This document shows, one piece after another, positions 1-10,400 of a DNA stretch of 64,000 nucleotides. The position numbers were made by a program, and so were the translations under genes. Source of the stretch: Paenibacillus monticola. Its GTDB lineage: Bacteria > Bacillota > Bacilli > Paenibacillales > Paenibacillaceae. Below the pieces are notes generated by a model. The model had not been told where the DNA came from, searched no databases, and saw only the letters and a program-made list of their open reading frames with translations. The stretch's first letter is position 1. Each line of letters opens with the position of its first letter. The stretch is taken from NCBI RefSeq assembly GCF_009664975.1, contig NZ_WJXB01000013.1:124001-188000 (forward strand). The letters run 5' to 3'.

Positions 1-794
1 TCAACGAGCATAAGGCCATCGGCAACCGCCGTTATGAAGGCCGCATAGAATTTGATCATGTTAGCTTCAAATACGACAGTGCGACGGTACTGGACGATGT
101 CAGCTTCAAGGTTGAACCCGGTGAAACCGTGGCTATCATGGGTTCGACAGGATCGGGCAAGACGACAATTGTTAACCTGATCCCACGTTTATACGATGTA
201 TTCGAAGGGCATGTATTGGTAGATGGCGTGGATGTACGCCAGCTAGAGCTTGACGAACTTCGCGGAAATATCGGCGTGGCGACCCAAGACGTTCTCTTGT
301 TCTCGGATACGATCGACGGAAACATCTCTTTTGGCGACCCCGATCTCCCGGAAGAGGATACAGTAGAATATGCTCGACTCGCTGACGCGCATGAATTCAT
401 CATGAAGATGTCCGAAGGCTATGACACCATTGTAGGGGAACGCGGAGTCGGACTGTCCGGTGGGCAGAAGCAACGTATCGCGCTGGCCCGCTCCATGGCG
501 GTCCGCCGGCCTATCCTGATTCTTGATGACACGACCTCTGCCGTCGATCTTGAGACTGAACAGCATATCCAGAAAAGTCTGCGCGAGCTTGATTTCACCT
601 GTACGAAGATTATCATTGCACAACGCGTATCCACTACCGCGAAAGCTGATCGTATTCTCATCATGGAGGACGGCCGCTTAATCGAGGAGGGTACTCATGC
701 CGAGTTGCTGGCAAAACGGGGTTATTACTACGAGGTATTTATGCTGCAAACCGAGGGCATTGGAAGGCAGGTGATCGCTCATGGCAAGGAATAA
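1..794 (+). CDS. ABC exporter half-transporter, degenerate-site subunit (BmrC/TM287-like), C-terminal part
   Basis: The reading frame is open from base 3 to the stop at 792-794, so the gene starts left of the window and only the nucleotide-binding domain is visible. Seen: Walker A GSTGSGKTT, signature LSGGQ, and Walker B ILILDD. The usual catalytic glutamate after Walker B is aspartate. In heterodimeric exporters such as BmrC/BmrD and TM287/288, one subunit carries this non-catalytic site and its partner the normal one. The next gene overlaps by 14 bases and has a normal glutamate, so the two very probably form one heterodimeric membrane exporter for drugs or lipophilic compounds. The substrate cannot be read from the sequence. 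Confidence 0.9.
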   Translation, partial: NEHKAIGNRRYEGRIEFDHVSFKYDSATVLDDVSFKVEPGETVAIMGSTGSGKTTIVNLIPRLYDVFEGHVLVDGVDVRQLELDELRGNIGVATQDVLLFSDTIDGNISFGDPDLPEEDTVEYARLADAHEFIMKMSEGYDTIVGERGVGLSGGQKQRIALARSMAVRRPILILDDTTSAVDLETEQHIQKSLRELDFTCTKIIIAQRVSTTAKADRILIMEDGRLIEEGTHAELLAKRGYYYEVFMLQTEGIGRQVIAHGKE

Positions 795-2556
795 ATTCGA
801 TATTGATGAGAATCTGGAGTCCCCCTTTGACATCAGACATTTCCGGCGCGCGATGGTATATATCAAACAGCAGCAAAAGCCCATGATTATCGCTCTTGTG
901 CTAAGTACCCTTTCGGCGGCGGCGGCACTGTCAGCGCCGCTCATCCTGCAGCATGTCGTCGATGTGACGATTCCTGAGAAAGCCGTCCTTTCACTCTTGG
1001 GGTGGTCTGCACTGATGCTGGTAACCATCGTGGTCAGCGTTATATTCGCTACCATCCGCTCACGCATCATGACCCGCGTCGGGCAGGATATTATTTCCGA
1101 AATTCGCATGGATCTGTTCAAACATTTGCAGGAGCTGCCGTTCAAATATTACGATGATCGCCCACAGGGCAAGATCCTCATCCGGGTCGTAAACTATGTA
1201 AACGCGGTATCGGATGTGTTATCCAACGGCATTATCAACTTTATTCTGGAAATTGTGAATTTGATCTTTATTGCCGCGTTTATGTTTGCCGTCAATGTCC
1301 GACTCTCGCTGATCATTCTTGCCGGACTCCCCGTCTTCCTCGGGATTATGCTGATCATCAAGACCCGGCAGCGGCGCGCATGGCAGGCCGTATCCAACAA
1401 AAGCTCCAATCTGAATGCCTATATGCAGGAGAGCATCAGCGGCATTGGCGTGACACAAATCTTCTCCCGCGAGCAGCGCAATGAGGGCATCTTCACTGGC
1501 CTGGCTGCCAATTTCCGCAAGGAGTGGATAACGGCTGTGCGTTACAACGCCCTTATTCCGTTTACGGTCGATAACTTGGCCACGATTGTCACGTCATTAA
1601 TTTTCCTGGTTGGCCTATTGGCGCTGGACCCCAAAGATGTGACCTTCGGCGTCATTCTAGCGATGAGCAGCTACGCTGCTCGCTTCTGGCAGCCGATCCT
1701 GAATCTGTCGAACCTATACAATAACTTCATCAATGCCGTTTCCTACCTTGAGCGCATCTTCGAAACGCTGGATGAGCCGGTTACCGTCAGCGATATTCCA
1801 GGAGCAAAGGAATTACCACCCGTTCAGGGTGATGTGACCTTTGACAACGTGACCTTCGCTTATGATCCGGGGCACAACATCCTGGAGGACCTCTCCTTCG
1901 AAATCAAGGCAGGAGAAAGCATTGCCCTGGTAGGACCGACAGGCGCTGGCAAAACAACAGTCGTCAACCTAATTTCACGCTTTTACAACCTTACTGGTGG
2001 CAGGATTCTTATCGACGGCCAAGACATCTCGCAGGTTACGCTGAAATCGCTGCGCAGCCAAATGGGGATTATGCTGCAGGACAGCTTTATATTCTCCGGC
2101 ACCATCCTGGACAATATCCGTTACGGTAGGCTGGATGCTACTAAGGAAGAAATCATCGCTGCCGCGAAGACGGTATGTGCGGATGAATTCATCCGCGAAT
2201 TTGAGCAGGGTTACATGACGGAGGTCAACGAGCGCGGCTCGAAGCTGTCGCAGGGACAGCGCCAACTCCTTTCGTTTGCACGGACGCTGCTGGCCGACCC
2301 GCGCATTCTCATCCTGGATGAAGCCACTTCGTCGATCGATGCTAAAACCGAGCGTCTGCTTCAACAAGGCCTCAATGAACTGCTCAAAGGACGAACTTCA
2401 TTCATTATCGCGCATCGGCTATCCACCGTGAAGAACTGTGACCGCATCATGTATGTGTCTGACAAAGGCATCGCGGAATGTGGTACACACGATGAGCTTA
2501 TCGCGCGTCGGGGCTTCTACTATCGACTCTACACAGCACAGAAAATGGAGGCATAG
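781..2556 (+). CDS. ABC exporter half-transporter, catalytic-site subunit (BmrD/TM288-like)
   Basis: A 591-residue full half-transporter: an N-terminal six-helix membrane domain (about residues 20-330) followed by an ATPase domain with Walker A GPTGAGKTT, signature LSQGQ and Walker B ILILDEATSS with a normal catalytic glutamate. The LSQGQ signature with an intact glutamate is typical of the BmrD/TM288 side of asymmetric exporters. This pairs with the upstream subunit, whose glutamate is replaced by aspartate. The ATG at 781 lies inside the upstream gene's last codons and has AGGTG about 7 bases upstream, so translation is probably coupled. It is followed by a strong intrinsic terminator, so it is the last gene of its operon. 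Confidence 0.92.
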   Translation: MARNKFDIDENLESPFDIRHFRRAMVYIKQQQKPMIIALVLSTLSAAAALSAPLILQHVVDVTIPEKAVLSLLGWSALMLVTIVVSVIFATIRSRIMTRVGQDIISEIRMDLFKHLQELPFKYYDDRPQGKILIRVVNYVNAVSDVLSNGIINFILEIVNLIFIAAFMFAVNVRLSLIILAGLPVFLGIMLIIKTRQRRAWQAVSNKSSNLNAYMQESISGIGVTQIFSREQRNEGIFTGLAANFRKEWITAVRYNALIPFTVDNLATIVTSLIFLVGLLALDPKDVTFGVILAMSSYAARFWQPILNLSNLYNNFINAVSYLERIFETLDEPVTVSDIPGAKELPPVQGDVTFDNVTFAYDPGHNILEDLSFEIKAGESIALVGPTGAGKTTVVNLISRFYNLTGGRILIDGQDISQVTLKSLRSQMGIMLQDSFIFSGTILDNIRYGRLDATKEEIIAAAKTVCADEFIREFEQGYMTEVNERGSKLSQGQRQLLSFARTLLADPRILILDEATSSIDAKTERLLQQGLNELLKGRTSFIIAHRLSTVKNCDRIMYVSDKGIAECGTHDELIARRGFYYRLYTAQKMEA

Positions 2557-2597
2557 AGTTCCTTTCAAGGCTTAGAAAGATTCTTGGTAACATGACG

Positions 2598-2632
2598 ATC
2601 CCCCGATTCCGCTCTGGAATCGGGGGATTTCT
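2598..2632 (+). terminator. Intrinsic terminator of the ABC exporter operon
   Basis: A perfect 13-bp stem (ATCCCCCGATTCC at 2598-2610 with its complement at 2616-2628), a 5-base loop and a short T run. It sits 42 bases after the exporter stop codon. Confidence 0.85.
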
Positions 2633-2788
2633 ATAAATAGAATTACAATCGATATAATGTAAAACATTTGATCCCGAGCGCAAAATATCCGCTGATGATT
2701 TTCGATTTATTATGGAAATTGCCCGCCCTCCCCTAGCTCGATGGGAATAGAACCTTGGAACTTTGTTGTAGTCCAAACCCTGCCTTCC

Positions 2789-2804
2789 TTGTTATCGATA
2801 ACAA
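2789..2804. other. 16-bp perfect palindrome downstream of the HEAT-repeat gene
   Basis: TTGTTATCGATAACAA reads the same on both strands. It lies just beyond the 3' end of the minus-strand gene at 2813. It could be a weak terminator hairpin or a protein-binding site; nothing nearby decides between them. Confidence 0.35.
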
Positions 2805-2812
2805 AATCGAAC

Positions 2813-5800
2813 TTAATCTATCGCTGTCCAGATGTTTAGCGCACGCGAGCGGATCATAATATTCGTGTGATTTCTAAATAATCTCAAACGTTCTGAGCAC
2901 TCCGGACTCCACAATAGAGCACTTCCAGCCACTTCAAGCAAAGAAAGCCCAATAAGCTGAGACTCGTAACCACCTTCGGACACGATCCTATCTACAATTT
3001 CTAATAGGGTTTCCGGTTGCCAATACCCTGTGCTGTCTTTTAAATTATGCGCAACCTGCTCATAAGCATCGCCTAGAAGAAATGGCTGAGGTGAAATACA
3101 ATTCACAATTCTATTTAGATAATCGGCTGTTCCCTCGGCGTTATTCCAATCAATTACTGCTATATACAATTTCATCACTACTTGCTGCAAAGTCTCATCG
3201 GTAGCCAGACAATTAATCAGGTTCAGATACAAAGGGTTAAGATTCATACGTGTGTTCCGGGGCAATGACGTCAGTTTGTCTGCAAATTTCAGGAGGCGCT
3301 GCCGGTGAGGTACATCTCTCTTGGCATTGGCGTTCCACTCCTCACGGATTGGAGCACTGGCCAGTTCTGTAAACACACCAGCCACCACCTCATTGACCTT
3401 GCCGTCGCGGCAGGTTTCAGTGAGCGTGTTCATAGCAGCATTCCATCTGGTGCTGTCTTCCAGATTCGTAATAGCCTGTGCAGCGGCACTGGCAATGACT
3501 TCTTCATTGCCATTTGTCCACTGCATCATACAACTGAAAGCATGTCTGCCAACAAGCGTATCCGGATGATTGGAAATTTCGATAATTAATGCTAAATAGC
3601 GAGGTCTATAGTCTAACGGAAGTTCATTAGGCTGCTCTGACAATAAACTTTGTGCGATATCACTTTGTGAAGAAGAAGCCATGGAACTCAACATATCCCA
3701 CCCGCGTTCATCTTCCAAAAACTGTCTCGCCGCATGTCCTATGGCAATGATTACATCCTTGTGTGCATTTGTTCTTCCGAACTCGTTCATCAAGAGCGGA
3801 AGGCTGTCACTGCTTTTATAAGCCCCCAGTAACCGGATAGCCTCTTTTCTGACTGTGATTTTCAGTTTGTCCCGGTTTAACAGCTCTTTCAGCATTGAAG
3901 TCAAGAGCATCGGATTCACTCTGCGGATGCATCTGGGTATTGAGTACATGGCTACACGGGCCCGGTCTCCATCCAGATACTCCAGCAGAACGGGAAGCGA
4001 CTTCTCCGGTTCTTCCGTGAGTGAAAGGGCATGAAGTACAGCTTCTACTACAGTTACTTCCTTATCCTGTATAAGCTCCAGCAGCTTATCCGGACCAAGG
4101 TCAGGCATACTTGCCATAATCTTAATAACTCTCGAGCGCTCCGCAAGGCTGCGCTTGGCATCGAATGCTATTTTTTCTAATAAGGAGCTTAGAGCTTGTT
4201 GCTGACGTGGCAGCCAGCGGTTAAACCCGTCTGCAGCTGGCACAAGATTGATCGTTTTGCCTGATAGGAACCTGCCCTTAATAGCAGCACCTGCAATAAA
4301 CGGATCTAACCATTCCTGACGCTTCCGGTGCAGATGCAGAAACACTTCATAGATGGTAATAAACGATTTATCCAAAGCCAGTAATTCTTTAACTCTTTCA
4401 TCCCGCGTGGTGTGAGGGGCAAGCCAATGTCTAGCCGCCCGTACAGCTATAGAATCTGTTTTGGCCCTTGTGGCTTCCTTTAACAGATTTTGAAGCTTTG
4501 TGATGCCGTAACCTCTTTTGCCGAATGAATTAGCCAGGCTAATTAGCAGATTGTAGTCTTCTCTTTTGTTAGCCTGCATAACTAATGGATAGATCGTGTC
4601 GAAGATAATCTCTGCTATCCCTCGGGGGATGTTCTCCTCTAAGGATGGCAGTGACAGCTGTCCACTCTGTTTGGCTAGTTTCTGGATCGTGTTCAAGGAG
4701 AACTTGAAGAGCTCACTGTGTGGATGCTGGGCATTATGCCGCAGAATTGCAAAGGCTAATTGCTGAACGGCAAACTTTGTAGAATGCGAAGAATCTCTGG
4801 CCTCAATAACACTGTCTACAAGCAAAGTAAGTTCTTGCAAATTCTCATCCGTAAACACGGATACAGGACTATCCGAAAGCTCTATAAACACTGCACCTCG
4901 AACAGGGTCCTGGTCATTTTTGATCCGGCCCAAGAACACTAGAGTCTCATTCATTCCCTGTCTTGATAGAACTGTACTCTTAATCAGCTGCACATGTGCC
5001 ATTGCGCGTTCGTCTGCACTCGATGCACGTGTGGCTTGTTCCAGCTTCTCTCTTGAATGATGAATAGAACGGCAAGCCGTAATTCTAATTGTTCGATCCC
5101 GGTCATCACTGATTTCGCGAAGACCAAGCATCCGAGTGGCTTCCTTGTCACGTAATGCATGCGGTAATACATACAGTAATCTTTCTGGAAAAATGCGTTC
5201 TTGGCGTTTATCTTCTTCATACACCGCATCAAAAATCACTTTGCGATGGGAAGGCGCAATATGATGAAGCAATTTCGCTATATGCATAGGGTGATCTGCG
5301 AGTAATTTGGCTAACCCGGTCCATTGATCTATGGATAAAAATTTTTTTCTTTTTAGAATTCCCTCCGGAATACCATGAGAGATCAGATCGCTGCGCGACT
5401 CCACTCGTATCAGCAGTTGATACACCGCAGCAGGATTTAGGCGAACCAAAATGCCAAGCTGTTCTTTTAACGCAGGATGTATGATGCCCATAGGTCCATG
5501 ATTCATCGCACATTCCAGCAACAGATCTGACTTATGATTGCATAGAATCTCCATAGCTGAAGAGAATCTCCACCATACATAGCCCTTTTCTCTGAGTGGC
5601 GTGCTTTCTAAAGTCGTCTTGAAATACTCTGCAACCGTATCAAGATGCCGGCCAGCTAATTTGTTCCAGTCTCGTATGGCATAGCCGATCTCTGCAAGCC
5701 ATTGACTAACCATGTCCTTAGAACATGCCGGTAGTATAATGACGGCTTCCTCCGCTCCCCACCGGGCATTCACTACAGGTAACAAACGCTCCGCCAGTTC

Positions 5801-6178
5801 TTGACGGTTTATATGTGAAACACTGCGCAACAATTTGCGGCGGCAATCATGGGATAAATCGGGGAGCTCACGTTCAATTTCAGCATCTGAAGCCGTTTTA
5901 GCCAAAAGCCCCGCTGCCGTATTTCGGATACTTGCCATGGGATGTCGCAGCGCTGCCACAACAACATTAGCATCTTGTGTTACATCAGCACCGACTAGGG
6001 CAAGACGCGCTTCATAGACGCCACCCTCCAGTAATGAAGATAGCAGCCCGGAATACTCGATTGAGCCCCTATGATCACGGCCTAGAATCGCTACTTTTTT
6101 TATTCGGTCCGAATATCCCAGTGAATCCAGTTCTTTAAGCAGGCTCTTCTTATCCATTGGATCTTTTTGAAAAATCAT
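2813..6178 (-). CDS. Large HEAT-repeat-like protein of unknown function
   Basis: 1121 residues, almost entirely predicted alpha-helical pairs with leucine-rich spacing. Repeated patterns such as [10 protein letters not shown] and [20 protein letters not shown] are typical of HEAT/armadillo-type solenoids. No signal peptide, membrane segment or catalytic motif was seen, so it is probably a cytoplasmic protein-protein or protein-nucleic-acid scaffold. The start at 6178 is supported by AAGGAGGGGG about 6 bases upstream; an ATG seven codons further in lacks such a site. It lies 46 bases downstream of yaaA with no terminator between, so the two may be co-transcribed. HEAT-like is an inference from helix periodicity, not a domain search. 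Confidence 0.7.
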   Translation of the reverse strand: MIFQKDPMDKKSLLKELDSLGYSDRIKKVAILGRDHRGSIEYSGLLSSLLEGGVYEARLALVGADVTQDANVVVAALRHPMASIRNTAAGLLAKTASDAEIERELPDLSHDCRRKLLRSVSHINRQELAERLLPVVNARWGAEEAVIILPACSKDMVSQWLAEIGYAIRDWNKLAGRHLDTVAEYFKTTLESTPLREKGYVWWRFSSAMEILCNHKSDLLLECAMNHGPMGIIHPALKEQLGILVRLNPAAVYQLLIRVESRSDLISHGIPEGILKRKKFLSIDQWTGLAKLLADHPMHIAKLLHHIAPSHRKVIFDAVYEEDKRQERIFPERLLYVLPHALRDKEATRMLGLREISDDRDRTIRITACRSIHHSREKLEQATRASSADERAMAHVQLIKSTVLSRQGMNETLVFLGRIKNDQDPVRGAVFIELSDSPVSVFTDENLQELTLLVDSVIEARDSSHSTKFAVQQLAFAILRHNAQHPHSELFKFSLNTIQKLAKQSGQLSLPSLEENIPRGIAEIIFDTIYPLVMQANKREDYNLLISLANSFGKRGYGITKLQNLLKEATRAKTDSIAVRAARHWLAPHTTRDERVKELLALDKSFITIYEVFLHLHRKRQEWLDPFIAGAAIKGRFLSGKTINLVPAADGFNRWLPRQQQALSSLLEKIAFDAKRSLAERSRVIKIMASMPDLGPDKLLELIQDKEVTVVEAVLHALSLTEEPEKSLPVLLEYLDGDRARVAMYSIPRCIRRVNPMLLTSMLKELLNRDKLKITVRKEAIRLLGAYKSSDSLPLLMNEFGRTNAHKDVIIAIGHAARQFLEDERGWDMLSSMASSSQSDIAQSLLSEQPNELPLDYRPRYLALIIEISNHPDTLVGRHAFSCMMQWTNGNEEVIASAAAQAITNLEDSTRWNAAMNTLTETCRDGKVNEVVAGVFTELASAPIREEWNANAKRDVPHRQRLLKFADKLTSLPRNTRMNLNPLYLNLINCLATDETLQQVVMKLYIAVIDWNNAEGTADYLNRIVNCISPQPFLLGDAYEQVAHNLKDSTGYWQPETLLEIVDRIVSEGGYESQLIGLSLLEVAGSALLWSPECSERLRLFRNHTNIMIRSRALNIWTAID

Positions 6179-6224
6179 GTGCCCCCTCCTTCACCTGTTC
6201 TTATCTCATCAAGCCCATAATGTA

Positions 6225-6983
6225 TTACTCTATTTTCCCGCGTTTTTGTATAAACACATAGGTACTCTCATCCGACAGCTCTTCAACGAAGCTGTGATCC
6301 ATTCCAGCAAAGCTTCTGATATCCTCTACGCAGCTAATCTGCCGCTCGGTCATGAAGCGTACCATTTCACCTCTGGCCATCTTGACCTGTGTCCCTTTCT
6401 CAACTACCTTGCCGCCGATCTCCTGCCCGAATACAACACTAACCATTCGAACATTCCCGTCCACATATGGGGAGATGCACTTGCTGTATTCCTTGGAGGC
6501 TAGATTCAGAATGCAATCGCTCTCCGCGAATAGCTGATCCGCCAGCTTCCTGTTCCAGAATTTATAGAGAGAACCGAAGCCTGGCCCGGCCAGTTTGGCC
6601 TGCATCTCCAGTCTGTACGGAACAACCCCGTCGAAGGGCCGGACAATCCCGTAGAACCCGGACAATATCCGCAGATGCTGCTGAAGATACTCCAGTTCCT
6701 CCGTTTGAAACACACCAGGCGCCATGTACTGGTATTGAATACCCTCGTAAGCGAAGATGGCCGGTGTCAGATTGCGGGTTAATTCCATAGTCCGAATCCG
6801 CTCCACATTCAGCGCGGCGATGGCATCATTGCATTTCCATAGCGATTTGGCTTCTTCATAATTCAGTTTCTTCAATAAGGCTAGAAGAGTCTCAGACTCG
6901 CTTAGGAATTGCGGCTTCTGGCGGCAATCCAGGAAATCCGTGTCTGTCTTCATCTTCTTGGCAGGCGATATAATAATTCTCAT
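6225..6983 (-). CDS. yaaA: Peroxide stress protein YaaA family (UPF0246)
   Basis: 252 residues, matching the usual family length. It begins with the hallmark MRIIISPAKKM and carries the family patterns LSGFYGIVRPFDGVVPYRLEM and NLASKEYSK. In E. coli, YaaA is induced by hydrogen peroxide, lowers intracellular unincorporated iron and binds DNA; the Gram-positive homologues are less studied. The start has GGGAG four bases upstream of the ATG. It is the probable first gene of a two-gene unit with the HEAT-like gene. It looks intact. Confidence 0.9.
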   Translation of the reverse strand: MRIIISPAKKMKTDTDFLDCRQKPQFLSESETLLALLKKLNYEEAKSLWKCNDAIAALNVERIRTMELTRNLTPAIFAYEGIQYQYMAPGVFQTEELEYLQQHLRILSGFYGIVRPFDGVVPYRLEMQAKLAGPGFGSLYKFWNRKLADQLFAESDCILNLASKEYSKCISPYVDGNVRMVSVVFGQEIGGKVVEKGTQVKMARGEMVRFMTERQISCVEDIRSFAGMDHSFVEELSDESTYVFIQKRGKIE

Positions 6984-7412
6984 GCTACTCCCTTTTCTTG
7001 CCCCCGTGGGGAAATTAAATGTAATGTAATCTTATCACAACTTCATAATTACAGGCTCCGAATCCCTGCTCCTACCTCTGTTCTTTCTGTAGGGTTTCCC
7101 TAATGATTTTTATATCACAGCTATAAAATAAGCTACTAACATTAAATTCTCCGGCATCCAATTTAACCCTTTAATTAAGCGTCTGAACATTTAATGGACT
7201 ATACGAGATTGGCCGTGACTACTGAGAATATTTGGACTTCCAGCCGCTGTTCTGTTGGGGAATTGCTGTATTTTTTTGTACAAATGTATGCCCTCCTATA
7301 CTGTACATACAGAGAGCTAAAACTAATATATTATGCGGTCAAGGTACTAGGATCATAATGATGATGACTTTAGTATCAGCGTCTGCTCAGAATATAGCAC
7401 CAGCGACAGAAC
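6984..7412. other. Intergenic region, no feature seen
   Basis: About 430 AT-rich bases between yaaA and the terminator of the SLH gene. It should contain the yaaA promoter near 7000-7060. No convincing open reading frame, RNA gene or repeat was found. Confidence 0.5.
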
Positions 7413-7448
7413 AAAAAAAAGCGAATTCAGCTCAATCGCTGAATTCGC
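7413..7448 (-). terminator. Intrinsic terminator of the SLH protein gene
   Basis: On the minus strand, a perfect 11-bp stem (GCGAATTCAGC) with a 6-base loop is followed by eight T residues. It lies about 20 bases after the stop codon at 7470. Confidence 0.92.
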
Positions 7449-7469
7449 TCCTCCGCAATTCCCTACAAT

Positions 7470-10400
7470 CTAATCAATTAGCTCCGACTTCTTCAGTAGT
7501 CGTTGAATCAGGACTGCCACTTCCGCACGGGTGACGTTTGCCTTGGCCACCAGCTTATTGCCGCCGCGGCCGCTGATTAGACCAGCCTGGGCTGCGAGCG
7601 CCAGACTGCCCTTCGCCCAAGTGCCTACGCTGCCTGCATCTGTAAAGGCAGCAAGTACGCTTGATGCATCCGCTACGTTAGTCTGGCCCGCAAGGCCAGT
7701 CAGCTTCATGGCTTTGGCGATGATGTTCATCGCCTGCTCGCGTGTGATTGGGGCATTCGGCTGGAACATCCCGTCCTCAAAACCGGTGATTAGACCGTAT
7801 TCGGACGCCGTTGCGACTGCTCCGACATACCAGCTATCCGCTGGCACATCCGCAAAGGCCGTCTTGCCTTCCCCAAGCTTCAGTCCCAGACCGCGTACGA
7901 TGATCGCCGCGAACTCTGCCCGGGTGATATCTGCGTTCGGGCTGAATGTCTGTTCGTTCACTCCGTTAATTACCATACGTGATCCCATATCGTTCACTGC
8001 GTCTTTCGCCCAGTGATTCTCCACATCCGCAAAGGTCAGCGGATGCCAGACCACCGAATACACGCTGTTCGTCAGACTGTTAATGTCAGCGTAATATCTG
8101 CCGTCCTTTAGAACAAGTTTGGTTGGTACATGCCGAATTGTTCCATCCGGGTCCACGACGATAGCCGTCGTGATCCGGTTCGGGTCAATGCCAGCCGGAA
8201 GCGCCACGGTCCGCTCCACATAAGCATTGAACCGGCTCACTTCCACTGTGGATGTGCCGTAAGTAGCATTCACTGTGAAATCCAGTGACGGTGCAACGAG
8301 GGTGAAGCCACCGTTGCTAGCAGCACCTGTTACCACCTGGCTCATGGATGCCGAGGTCTCACCGATCGTAATCTTCAGCGTGATATCTTCCAGCTTAAGG
8401 CCATTTCCGAGGCTCTCGGCCAACGCTCCGATGTTGATTTCTTTGGCTGGCAAAGTATAGGTTCCTTTGCTTGTCTGCAGCATCAGGGTTGCCGATACAT
8501 TCTCCATGTTCTTGATCATCTGGCCGTTCAACTCAGCGACGAGGATGTTCGAATCAAGCGTCACTGGAATTGTAACTACCGCCCCATTGCCTTCCGCATC
8601 CAGCTTCGCTTGGAGTTTGGCCGGATCTACAGCGATTATAGTTGTCTTCACGTCTCCAGAAGTCGTGGTGGTCGCTTTGCCGGCATTCTCTTCCTTGCCG
8701 TTAACAAGGACGATAACATCGGTAACAACGTTCGTATTCGTATTACCGGTTGGGGTTCCGTTATTTGAGTTGCCGCCAGGACTTACCGGATCGGTACCTG
8801 GTGTCACTACTGGATTAGCAACTACAACCGCCGTTGTACCGCCGTACTTGACTACCTTACCGTCAGCGTCCACCTCAGCAATTCCAATCGTGTCACCGGT
8901 GGCCGCAGAAATGATTCCATCACTGCCCACAAGCGTGTAGCCAGCAACAATGTCTCCCACATTCGGCACAACAGCACTGCCGGAACCAAAGTTCTTATAA
9001 AGGAGCTTATGGCCTACCGCTGGAGCAGGCGTAACGGTGATTTGCGTATGACCATCGTTGGCCGTGCCGCTCGGATCACTCGCGCTTACGGTCAAGCCGC
9101 TCGCCGGATCAGAGGCATTGGTTGTAAAGATCAACGTGGTTGCCGGTCCAGCTGGCACGGAGCCGCTGGCTGCTACCCGAACCTTAACGGTGTGCTCACC
9201 GCTCAAATCCGGCAGATTGGTACCGTCGTACCGTACAAATGGTCCATCATCCATAGATAATTCCATACTGGTATCCAGACCGATGACCGTATTGTTCTGA
9301 TCGTCAGCTATAACATCTGGAGCTGACGGGATGGCCGCATTTGAATCATGAATGGTAATCTGAGCATCATTAGAAGCGAATGCCGTTGACGTTGCTTTTA
9401 CCCGGACGTAATAGGTGTCAGGTGGAAGATAAGTTATGGTTGTATCCGCCACGTCTGTCCAAGGGCCGGCACTGCCTTTCTTATACTCCATCTGAACTGT
9501 CACATTCTGAATGGTGCCGTCATTAGCTCCGCTGTACGTCACATCCGTAACAGTTACACCGACTGGCGCTGCTAGGCGGGCCGGAATGCTGAGTGTCTGT
9601 GCTACGCTGTCTGAAGTTGTAGAGCCATCTCCCTTCTTCATGATGCTGAGCGACGCCCCCAACCAGTTGCTATCTACAATAATTGCACCACTGCTGTCCG
9701 CTATTACCGGTGTGCCGTTAATCGTATACGAGCCGTTTGGAAGCAGGTCCGTTAATTGCTCGGCCTCATAGTCAATAACGGCTGCTGGTGTTACTTCCGG
9801 CGTTGCCGCGAATGCGGATACCGTCACTTGCACTGATGGTGAGGCGAACTCTGTTAACGTCGCTTTTGTCCGCACATAGTACGCATCCGGAACAAGTCCT
9901 GTCACGGTTGTGCCCAGCACATCCGACCATGCACCCGCAGCGCCCTTCTTGTATTCCAGCGCGGTTGTCACATTCGTCAATGTACCATTGTTCGCATGGA
10001 TCGACGTTTCGTCCGTCGCCGTTACACCCATCGGTGCAACTGGACGGGCCGGAATGCTGAGTGTCTGTGCCGTGCTGTCTGTGGTCGTCGAACCGTCACC
10101 CTTCTTCACGATGCTTAGCGACGTACTCAGCCAGTTGCCATCAATCGTGACTTTGCCGCTGCTGTCTGCTGTTACCGGTGTGCCGTTAATCGTATACGAG
10201 CCGTTTGGCGTCAAGTCCGTTAATTGCTCAGCCTCATAGTCAATAACAGCTGCAGGTGTTACTTCCGGCGTTGCCGCGAACGCGGATACCGTCATTTGCA
10301 CCGAAGCTGAGGTGAATGCTGAACCCGTCGCTTTTGTCCGCACATAGTACGCATCCGGAACAAGTCCTGTCACGGTTGTACCCAACACATCCGACCAAGC

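Noticed and set aside
5835-6017. Plus-strand frames across 3305-6017
   Set aside because: They are antisense to the intact 1121-codon gene, with no ribosome binding sites.
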